Assembly: GCF_000003815.2 (NCBI RefSeq)
Contig: NC_049981.1
Span: 31,647,811 to 31,711,810 of the forward strand
Origin: Branchiostoma floridae
Lineage: Eukaryota > Chordata > Leptocardii > Amphioxiformes > Branchiostomatidae
DNA: 64,000 nt
Reading direction: 5' to 3'
Of this stretch, positions 25,601 to 37,600 are shown piece after piece. A model generated the notes under the pieces. That model saw only the letters and a program-made list of their open reading frames with translations. It had not been told where the DNA came from and searched no databases. The position numbers and the translations under genes are program-made. Position 1 is the first letter of the stretch. Each line of letters opens with the position of its first letter.

Positions 25601-28600
25601 CATTTACTTTGTACTTGACTCTACAGTCTGATTGTAAAGCTTAATATAAAAAAGCTCTGTGGTCTTACCTGTGTTTTCTGTTCGTACTCCTCGTTGTCTG
25701 TATCATACACATCTCTGGACAGCCCGAAGTCTGAGATTTTGCACACTTTGTTCTTGTCTATCAACACGTTTCTACTGGCTAAATCTCTGTGGACAATCTG
25801 GAAAGAAAAAAGACATTAACGTTTTTAACACCAGACTTCATTTTTACAGCTGGCTACATTAAATCTTGTTGGACAATTATGCATCAGTCGAGGAAGTTCA
25901 TCTGTGGTTTGGAGTTGGACAGTGAGGTTGCCAACAAGTTGAAAAGTTGAAATAGCAACTGACGGGAGCAGTCCGAAGTTAACAGTCCTAAATTCCAGTG
26001 AGAAATGGCAAGTAGTTAAATTTCTCTGTAACGAAGAAACATTACTTACAGACTCAAGGAAGAATAGTGGTACAATATGTCACTAATGGACATCCAAATA
26101 AAATAAACAAACAAAAACTTGAAAGTTTATCTGTGTTCAACTTGCTCCAAATCACTGAATAAAGACTCTGAGACTCTTTTTACACAACCATTGCTTTATT
26201 CTCACCAACGTTTTGGTGACCGTCTGTTACCTTCTTCAGGGCAATTCTGACTGGTTCACATTGTACTGAAGGACAGGTGTCGCTGCTCACAGAAGAAGGT
26301 GACAGTTGGTCACCAAAACGTCGGTGAGAATAAAGCAATGGTTGTGTAAAATGAGTCTCTTTATTCAGTGACGTACCAACCTGATGAAACTATTCACGGT
26401 TTGTACAAGTCAGATTCAGAACTATGAAACAGGATTCCAAACGCACCTTGAGTGATGCTACATGCGCCATTCCTCTGGCGATCTGCCATATAAAGGAGGC
26501 GAGGTCACGGGGGGTCAGTAACCTCTCGTCGACCTGGATGTTGGCGTACGTCGAGTCTCGTTTACTGCGGCATTTCCTCAGGAAGTTCTGCAGGTTGCCC
26601 AGGGCGCAGTATTCCACTATCACATATACAGGCTCTGCAACAGTAGTGTACATTATGTAACAGTTAAACAGGGCCCCAGGGCGCAGTATTCTACTATCAC
26701 ATATACAGGCTCTGAAACAGTAGGGTACAAATAACAGTTAAACAGAGCCCCAGGGCGCAGTATTCTACTATCACATATACGGGCTCTGTAACAGTAGGGT
26801 ACATATAACAGTTAAACAGGGCCCCAGGGCGCAGTATTCTACTATCACATATACGGGCTCTGCAACAGTAGTGTGCATATAACAGTAAAACAGGTCCCCA
26901 GGGCGCAGTATACTACTATCACATATACGGGCTCTGCAACAGTAGTGTACAGTGTACATTATGTAACAGTTAAACAGGGCCCCTGGAGAAAGTATTCCAC
27001 TATCACATATACAGGCTCTGCAACAGTAGTGTACAAATAACAGTTAAACAGGGCCCCAGGGCGCAGTATTCTACTATCACATATACGGGCTCTGCAACAG
27101 TAGGGTACATATAACAGTTAAACAGGGCCCCAGGGCGCAGTATTCCACTATCACATATACAGGCTCTGCAACAGTAGGGTACAAATAACAGTTAAACAGG
27201 GCCCCAGGGCGCAGTATTCTACTATCACATATACATGTACAGGCTCTGCAACAGTAGGGTGCATATAACAGTTAAACAGGGCCCCAGGGCGCAGTATTCC
27301 ACTATTCTACATATCACATGTACAGGCTCTGCAACAGTAGTGTACAAATAACAGTTAAACAGGGCCCCTGGGCGCAGTATTCGACTATGACGTATACAGG
27401 CTCTGCAACAGTAGGGTACATATATCAGTTAAACAGAGCGCAGTATTCTACTATCACATATACAGGCTCTGCAACAGTAGGGTACATATAACAATTAAAC
27501 AGAGCGCAGTATTCTACTATCACATATACGGGCTCTGCAACAGTAGGGTACATATAACAGTTAAACAGGGCCCCAGGGCGCAGTATTCTACTATCACATA
27601 TACGGGCTCTGCAACAGTTAAGTGTACATTATGTAACAGTTAAACAGGGCCCCTGGAGAAAGTATTCCACTATCACATATACAGGCTCTGGAAGAGGACA
27701 GAGAGAACTTAGATTTGTAACTGGTACAAAAGCCAGGGGTACATGTGTACATGTACATGTACATACACTGTAAATTATGCAATGGTAATAGAGTCCTTCA
27801 ACTGTATTAAGTTGTTGAGTCAAAGACAAAGTTAAGGAAAGTTCTGATAGTTTCACCGAGAATTGGTACAAAAGAAGTTGCAAATACATTGTCTAGCTAT
27901 TTCAAGCACTAGATATACTTAAAATATAATTAGGCCTGCCATCATAGTTCTAGGTTTCAACTTATTATCATATAGCAACTGAAGGCAATGTCAACCAATC
28001 AGAGGCCCCATTACCTGTTTTAGTGCAGTAGCCTATAAGCATGACAACGTTTGGATGAGGCGGGATCAGTTTCATCATCTTCAGCTCCTTCAGGAGGTCC
28101 TCCTTAGCATCAGCTGACGATCCATCTGTAACAACCAATAACACAAGTAAGGAGGAAGTAGAGGGAAGAGACAGTCATCTGACATGTCAGGAGAAAAGCA
28201 GTTAATGACAGACAAAAGAGCAAGTGGGTTCTGAGAGAAGAACAGACAAGATTCACTAGACACACATCCATAAATTTAATTCAGATTTAACAATGTGGCC
28301 TGAGAAAAAGAATCTGGAATCGTCCAATTTTGGATGAGGCCGCTGATTGGTGAGCGAATTAAGGAATGGACTCAAGCGCTCGTTTGAACAGGCATTCCTC
28401 CACCTGAAAAGCCCTCTGTCTGCTTGCTGGCAGCCTGTAATCATCAAACGAGCGCTCTAGAACCCATTCCTTAATTCATGCATTAACTGACCTTAACACC
28501 AAAAGGTTTAAATGTGCAGTTCTCCAGACAGGTAGCAGAAGCAAACACATCGGAGCAAAAAACTACCCGCATGGTACTCATTCTACCTATTGTGCAGATA

Positions 28601-31600
28601 CAGAGCCAAAATGCCTGACCTTTGGTAGTCTTGACTGCCACAGTCATGGGCTTGTCTGCGCCCCCCACCCCCTGAGCCTTGGCCTTGATGACCTGGCCGA
28701 AGTTCCCCCGCCCCAGCACCCGCTCCAGCGACAGTTTGTCCCGCGGAAACTCCAGGTCCCGGATCAGGTCAGGCTCCTGGTAGTAGTTAGAGGGATCATC
28801 CTGGAGGGAGAGTAATGGACACTTTGTCAATAAATGACATTTTTGACCCTATCGATGTGTAGATATATTCTTCTTCTTGTTCCTTCTTGTAGATATATAC
28901 CAGATAGTGATTCATAATTGTTACATTATATTTCTTTGTATTTTGTGTACACATAACTGATTGCTTACCCCTGGTAGAAGAGGCATGGGTGAGGCCGAGT
29001 CCTGAGCTATAGGGGGCAGGTAGTCCTGTACAACACAGTACAAAAACAACGTTAACAACCTGAATAAATGCAAAATATAACACTTCATCGTCTTGTAACT
29101 GTTATTGTATTGAGCTTGTATCATGAAAAAACAAAACAACACCAGTCTTGTTACAGCCCTGCCACTGGTCAGGCTTGATGTCCAACATATCTAAGTCAGG
29201 AGATTTAAAAACACACAAATCCTCAGCTGTTTATCTATGCATACATGTATGTGGACCATGGCAGACTCAGATTGAAATTGTTGGTTACCATGGTGATGGA
29301 GACTGTGATGAGACAGGGTTCTATGGTGCCAAAGAATCCTGAGCTCCTATTGGTACCCCCCCCCCTTTTTACAGAATCAGTATCCTGGCCGATAGAGGGC
29401 TATGGCCACACACTCTGCAGGCGGGAGCTCCATAGAGCAGTGAAAAGAAAGAGTTTATGTTACACAGACTAAGGACTACAGACAGACTTACATCCTCAAT
29501 GGCCCTCATCTCCATATCCTTGTTCTTTAGGTACTTGGGTGTCCAAGGTAGTTTCTGTAGAAAGAACAGAATTTAAGTTGGATGTACATGTACGTGTACA
29601 TTGTACTGTTCGTTCGTCACTTGACATCATTAAGTAACCTCTATTCAGAAGCAACAGATATAGGTTACCCATGGATAAAGGTGAACCACACTACTTACCC
29701 GTTGCCAGTACTGCGCAGGTAGTACAGGAGGCCCAGGACAACGATACATGGATATAGGTTACCCCACAGATAAAGGTTAACCACAGCACTCACCCGTTGC
29801 CAGTACTTGCGTAGGTAGTACAGCAGGCCCAGCACGACCATGGTTCACAGATATATGTTACCCCACAGATAAAGGTTAACCACGTTACTCACCCGTTGCC
29901 AGTACTTGAGTAGGTAGTACAGCAGGCCCAGGACGACCATGATTCACGGACATAGGTTACCCCACAGATAAAGGTGACTCACCCGTTGCCAGTACTTGCG
30001 TAGGTAGTACAGCAGGCCCAGGACGACCACGATTCACAGATAAAGGTTACCCCACGGATAAAGGTGACTCACCCGTTGCCAGTACTTGCGCAGGTAGTAC
30101 AGTAACCCCAGTACAACCATGATTCACAGACATAGGTTACCCCCTGGACAAAGGTGACTCACCCGTTGCCAGTACTTGCGTAGGTAGTACAACAGGCCCA
30201 GGACGACCATGAAGAAGACCAGAATCACGGGCAGGACGATGGCTACCAGGGGGATGGGCTGGGGCGGAGGCGCCGTGGCTGCAGAAGTCAAAAAGATCAA
30301 TGGTCAGTTGTTTTGTTTCGCATAACCAGTAACCCCCTTTAGGTAGCCTCTACCAGGCCTCTTCTTACGGGGGGGGGGGGGGGGGGTTGGGGGGTTGGGG
30401 ATCGTAGAATTCCGCAGAAAAATGGGGAAATTGGCCAGGGGAGTCAGTCAATGCTTAGGTTCATAGTCTCCTCCTATGCCAGGCTGGCCAACACTCCTAG
30501 ACCAATTAACTCCTACTAGGTTTTTATTCCTAACTTGGCCAAAGCCCCCTATTACTATTCATCCAGGCGGGAAGAGACTATCTTTAGGCGTTACAGACCA
30601 GTTTTGTAAAGTAAGCACACGCTGTGAAAGACCGGCCTTAAGGTTTGTACCATTGAGAAAGAGAAGAGTCCCCAACCTAACATTCTTTAATATGCTCGAG
30701 GTGTGGCTTACTTTGTGTACTTACAGCTTCTGTCACGTCTTGATAGGATATTCCAAATAACCAAAGCTAGGGTACTCATTTTCACCCAAGTTGTGTGACG
30801 TAAAAGGTGTAGAGTTTGTTGCCCAGGGGCACAACATTTGAAGCCTGCTTGGGAAACAAACCCACAACCTTTAGATTCTAAGTCAGCAGCCCTAACAAGC
30901 CACCTTAAGCCCGGCACCTTAAAACCACTTTAGTCAATCATCAGCAAATTGATAGCATAAACACAATGTTTAAAGGTTTTTTGTACCATTTGGTGTTAGT
31001 TCATGAAAATCTGAAAAATAAGAAGAAAAAAAAGACTTGTACTGTTATATATAGAAAAAAATGTATAATGGATAACAAGCCTTATTCATCTGTCCTCTCA
31101 CTGATTGGTTGATCCCACCCCTCCAAACTGTGACCTAAGCCTCCATGCATGTTGAAATTAATTGATGTTCTGATTGGTTTATTGAATCGAGAGATGTATT
31201 TTTGGTTTATTGGTTGATGTTTTGATTGGTGTATTGATTTTATTTGTGTGTTGGTTGATTGACCCCTAACCATATCCAGTATGAAAAAGTTCTCTCCCCA
31301 TGCATCAAAATAGAAATCAATATATCAATAGATTGATTGATTGATGTATTGATTTATAGACCCTACCCCTCTCGAACACCATGACCTGAGTCTCCTCCCC
31401 ATACGCATTGACGACCATTAAACATTGTGTGATTGATGTAATGATTTATTGATTGATGTATTCATTGATAGATACACTGATTGATTGACATATAGATTAA
31501 TTGATCCATACCCCTCTCCAGAACGATGACCTGTGTCTCTTCCCCGTGCACGCTGACAGCCATGAAAACATTTGATAATTGATTGATATATTAACTGATT

Positions 31601-34600
31601 GATACATCAAATGATGTAATTGATTGATGTATTGATTGATTGACATTGATAGATTGCCCTACCCCTCTCCAGTACGATGACCTGTGTCTCCTCCCCGTGC
31701 ACGTTGACAGCCAGGCACTGATAGCTGCGGAAGTCCGAGGCCTGCACAGACTTGATGGTGAGGGTGCTCAGGATGCTGGTCGGGGTCTCCTTCTGGCGAA
31801 CTGAGTAACGCCCAACCTGTACAGACAGAACAAGTCAAAAGTCATTAATTAAGGGTTAATGACCCGCCCCGAGGTGTATATGGTGTCATAACGCCTGGTC
31901 CTTTGCTATAACCGCCGAATAAAACCACTGAGTGAGCGAAGCACAGACTTGATGGTGAGTGTGCTCAGGATGCTGGTGGGGGTTTCCTTCTGGCGAACTG
32001 AGTAACGTCCAACCTACAGACAGGAGGAATGATACAGGGTTTGGTTCTCTGTTGGACTAAGTAACGACTAACCTACGGACAGCACAGATTATACGGAGTT
32101 CATTTCTCAAGTAAAGAAAGGAAAAGGATGCTTGTGGGTGTCTCCTTCTGTCTCACTGAGTAACGCCTAACCTACAGACAGGAGGGATGATACAGGGTTT
32201 GGTTCTCAAGAAAAAAGGGAACAAACTGAAAGAACATTACAGTTTTTATGTAATCAAGGTAGCTTTTAAAACCTTTCTTGTAACGATCTACTGCGGTACG
32301 TCAATGAAGGTTAAATATCTAGGCAAACGTCAAGGTAGACTTTTTATATGAAATCATTCTGCATTTTTCGGAACATGTTGCCTTTCTAGTTGTGTATCCT
32401 TTTCAGACAGAGAGGCTTCTGAATAAAGCCGTAAATATTGAACTAACAACAAATATTTCAAGATCTTAGGCCAGACCAGTTGAATTAATTGGTTCTCAGA
32501 TTTCCAAAAATGATGATGATGTAAAAACATAATGAAAATTAAGCCAGAGGTGCCTTATAAGCTTGGTGCACTAAGTTTTATGAAGTGAATACCGTCCTAT
32601 CAAAGTTTTCCTCCCTATGCCCAATGCTTTTAAGGTGTGCGCTTGATACCTTTTTCACTTAAAAAAATCCAAGAACCAACAAATTAGATTGGTGCAGCCT
32701 TAAGTGGCATCTACAAACTCCTGAACACAAACCGTTCCAAACCAATAAACAAACAAACAAACCGTTCCGCTCTCGATGGAGTTGCTCTCCCACTTCCAGG
32801 CGACCCTGGTGGCGGGCGGGTCAGACTCGACCTCGCACTCCAACGTCACGCTGCCATTCTCTTTTGCCGAGAAGATGGTGTTCTGTTTCACGATCTGAGG
32901 GGGGCCTGGAGGGAGGTAGTAACAGAGTCATACATCTAACGTACTAAAGTCTAACACTAACACTTTGCTGAGAAGATGGTGTTCTGTTTCGCAATCTGCG
33001 GGGGGGCCTGAAAGGACAGGAAATACCTCAGTCTAGAAAACTAACCTACGACTCAACTATCTGTAGTATAAAACATGTATTACTATTCATGCTCTAACCC
33101 TAACCCTTTGCTGAGAAGATGGTGTTCTGCTTCACGATCTGCGGTGGGCCTGAAGGAAAAAGAAATGCATCTCAGTCCAGGAAACTAAACTCAACTTACC
33201 TGTAGTACTAGTGCTCTAACCCTAACACTTTGCTGAGAGGGTGTTGTTCAGTTTTACAATGTGGAGTCAGGAGGGGAGATAAAGAAATGGTTTGTCTTAT
33301 AATACCGCAGTTACTGTAACCCTAACCCTTTCTGAAGAAGATGGTGTTATATTATCTGTGGGGCACAGGATGGAGTCGGTTCTTGATTATTAACTTCATG
33401 TAGGTTGGTCTTACAACAGTCAGACAAGTTTCTATATGCAGTATGTGCTGTGCTGGCTAGCCTGGACGCCAGACCAGTTTCCAGGGTCTACACAGGCCAA
33501 CTCTTTGGCTATCATGGGCCAACATGCCCCCAAGGAAATTCTATAATATTCTCCTGGCTAGCATTGACATCTGAGTTTGGATTCCAGGCTATATGTATTG
33601 GCTGACAAAATATGGCACTTGTATCATGTGTAAAACTCAACAAGTTGACAGTGTCCTTAGGGCTTGAACAAGGAGACTGTTAAATTTATTTCTCCATTAC
33701 ACTATTCGGTTGTGCAATAGGCAATTGCAGACTGTGTCGTAATGTCAGTGTTTTTGTCCCACAGTACGTTTTTGTAACGTCTTCACTGTGGATTGTTAGA
33801 AGCAATGCAGCCCAGGGATGCATTTGACAGCAACTGTATCTCTGCTGTGTTGATTTTCTTTAAAAAAAAAGAATGAAGAATAAAGTGTTGAAATTGAAAT
33901 GATGAATTCCATCTGTATCATGTGTAAAACTTAACGAGTTAGCAGTGTTGCTGTACCTTTGACATCCAGCCTGAACTTGGCAGTGGAGTCGGGGAAGTTT
34001 GGTATAGATGACCTCGCCCTGCAGATGTAGGACCCGTCATCGGTGAAGTTGATACTGGAGAAGAACAGGGGGTCGTCGTAAACCTGGGGGAGGGGGGGTG
34101 ACAAGAAGTAGACAAAAATTGTTCTTATTGTTTACTATAAATGCATATAAGTTCGCAGGGCTTTACTTTCACAGTAGCGGGAAAATGGAGAGTTGGCGGT
34201 GGTTTTAAGTTTGCAGTCGAGCCACTGACTGCAGTGTCATACATGTACTATTATGGAAAAGTGTTTGCGGTGGTTTTAAATTCGAGGTGAAGTGGTCACC
34301 GCGAAAACCACGAACATTTCTGCATTTTACAGTAATAGACAGCTGTTTGTGACCGCATTCTGTAGGCAGCAACACCTATAGTCAAAAGTCAAAGTCCTTC
34401 CCTTGCCTGATGGCGCATAGGACAGCACCCATCTCCATTTCAGTAGCCCTGGGCCACACAGCTGGAACAGACCTTACTGTCTGTTCTTACACAGCATGTT
34501 ATGTCTAAACTATAGGTGGTTTATCGGTTATACCAAACAAACAAATAAATAAACCAACCTCTTCAGAACCATCGCGGCTCCACCTGACGGAGGGGGTCGG

Positions 34601-37600
34601 GTTGCCATCGGCGACACAAGTGCGGGTGAAGTTTTCTCCGACGAGTGCTTCTGCTGTGTTCCAGACTTGCCGTGCTATTGAAGGGGCATCTGAGGAGGGA
34701 GAGAAACAACGTTTAAACTAAGCCATATGTAAGGATGTGTTTTTAATGTGCAGTCAGGTACAGGTGCTGGTACAGAGCTGTTACCTACAGTACCTGAACC
34801 TAGATAATTTGACAAAGTGATCTAGGGTCTTGTTGACAGAAATGCAGATTCATTGAGACTTCAGGTAATGAACAGAATAACAATGAAGAAATTATGTTTT
34901 TTCTTGGGTAAATAAAGTGCTGGTACTAGCATCTATTTAGCATTCTGACAAGATCTAGACATTTTATTATACTGAGACATGTAGCGAGAAGGCGGTGCCA
35001 TAGCGCGAGCACAAGACAGGCTCTGAGGAAAATGTTAGCGGCGATTTTGATTTTGCTGCCAAGTAGCCACCAAGAAAACCACGAAAGTTTATGCAATTTT
35101 ACGGTATACATGCTGCTATATTTATTTTTTCAACAAACAAATCATTCATTCAATAAACATGAGAGAAATACATGTGTATCCATAAATAGTTTCATCAGGT
35201 TGGTAGATCAATCGAACAAAGTCTTCTTCGTTTCACAACCTTCTTTTAATTCTTCCGTAGACGTTCTGTCACCTTCATCAGTACAAAATGAAACATGCTA
35301 ACGTTATGCTGCGATATGAACTATACAATCAGTGCAATCTGCAATTATCCTATTGTATTGTGACCTTTCATTTTGTACTGATGCATGTGACAGATAGTCG
35401 CCGAAACGTCTACGGAAGAATTAAAAGAAGGTTGTGAAATGAAGATGACTTTACATGTCAGGGCAGTGCAGGTAAAATTGGAGCTGTGCAGGTATATCTG
35501 GTGTCTAACCTGCACTGGTCCCGAGTACTAGGTTGGTTTTATACATTAACATATGATGTAGGTGTACGCGGATTGTTATTAGCTGCATTGAATGTTACCA
35601 CTACCACCTATTAAGTAATATTCTGTATAAAAGAAAAAATAGCAATGGTTCCTGAACAATTTTAGCATGATCCATACTTCCTAAATTCAGAGTGGTGCAG
35701 GTAAAATTTATCTGGTGCAGGGAACTTTCAATGTTACCTGCACCAGTGCAGGTATGCAGAAAAAAGTATTTCGAGCCCTGCATGTTGTAGCCAGCCTGAA
35801 ATCATTTTCAGTCCCCTCGATTTTGAATCAGAAAGAACGAGACGTCGAGCCGAAGGCATAAAGTTCCTAAGGGGATCCGGGGGTACACATGTATAATCTC
35901 CTGAACAATTTTGAAATCTAGACCCTCTGAAACCCAATTTCCTGCATTTTGAGGTGTAGATTTTGCTGGTAAACTAAGCTGTTCATCTGCTTTGGTGAAA
36001 AATTACAAAAGAAGACAGTTTTTTGTATCTTTACTGACTTTACATATAGGTTTTGTCCATTACAGGGGATGGAATGGGCAAATTTTTTTTCAGTCCCCAG
36101 CTGCAAAATTCCTTCTAAGGACTGAAGGACGGGTGCTGGATACAACCCTGCTACCGTCTATCGACTTGGTATCCCTGGATACCCTGTTTAGCAACACAAC
36201 GGATATAGGTTACCCCGCAGATAAAGGTGAACTAACATTATGCTGCAGACTTACAGAGGATGTCCAGTCTGACAGAGGTGGTGCTGATGCCGAGGCTGTT
36301 CTCTGCCTTGCACTGGTACGTCCCGTGGAACTGCCGTGTGATACCAACTATTCTCAACAGGTGGTGCTCTTCGTACAGCCTGGGGAGGGAAGCAAAACAT
36401 GGTGCAAAAAGTAAGAAATACAGTATGTCTTGCCATTAGCAAAGCCAAACCGCACGCATAAATGAACCTGAAAGAAATACAGATGTAACTGCCTTGTAAT
36501 ACCAACTAATCTCAACAGGAGGTGCTCTTCATGCAGCCTGTAGAAGGAAGCAAGACATGGTGCAAAAAGTGTGTTTTATCTTCCCTAATTGATTATGCAA
36601 ATACCGCTGTAGTAAATTCTGGACCCCGCGAGTCGACCTGGACCCCACGAGTCAACCTGGACCCCGCAAGTCGACCTGGATCCCACAAGTCGACCTAACA
36701 TAGATTATTCTAATCCTCAGAGACACAACATGAGGATGAAAAGGTACTACAGGAAACTGCACAACAACAACCTGCAATGTCAAGATCAAACACCAGGAGG
36801 CCGAAAATCAAACCTGACCGTCAAGCTACCACCAACAAGGCATGTCCCAAATATGATTGCGATCGCATGTTTTGTTCTGGAGATAGAGCGCAAATAAAAT
36901 ACAGATAAAACACCTAGGGCAGAATATCTAAATTGACCATCAGTACAAAAGTGAGCAGGAACAGGAATCTACAGCAAACAGAAAGAATCTGTCGTACTTG
37001 TGGTTGGGAGGCATGGCCCCTTCCAGCCTCTCCCAGCTGACAGTAGACGGAGGGTTGCTGTCGACCCCGCACCTCAGGAGCACATCGTCCCCCTCCCGCA
37101 CCTGGGTACCCAGGGGGTATGTCATGTGGGTGGTGGGGGCGTCTGAAAAATAAACATCGCAAAAAAATAATTTCATTGGCATCACAGAAAAAAGGCAATA
37201 TGTCAAAGATGATCATCTGATATAATCTTATAATGCACATAAGGTTCTTATGCACATCATCAATTACAAGCACAATTTGACATAGGAGATTGTATAAATT
37301 GTTCTTCTTTCTATTCTGTTCTGTTCCATTCTACATGTAATTTCAATCAGTTCTATGTACTTTGTTCTATCGTTTTGTCCTGTTCTATTCTATTCCAGTC
37401 TATTCTATCTTGTCACGTTCTATGCCATTTTAGCATCATTACTGTCGATTTTATTATGTTCTGTTCCTTTCTACTCTACACTGACTCACATCTGATATCC
37501 AGCGTGACTTTCTGCTCCCGGACGCCGACGGGCCCTCGGTACATCGCCTGGCAGCGGTACGGCTTCGCGTTGTCGTACTTGGAGACGTCCAGCACGTAGT

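Noticed and set aside
26635-27690. CRISPR-like regular spacing
   Set aside because: The units are tandem exon-derived copies without unique spacers, in a eukaryotic gene.
35992-36414. 140-codon plus-strand frame
   Set aside because: Runs through a half MITE and antisense to the Ig3b exon.
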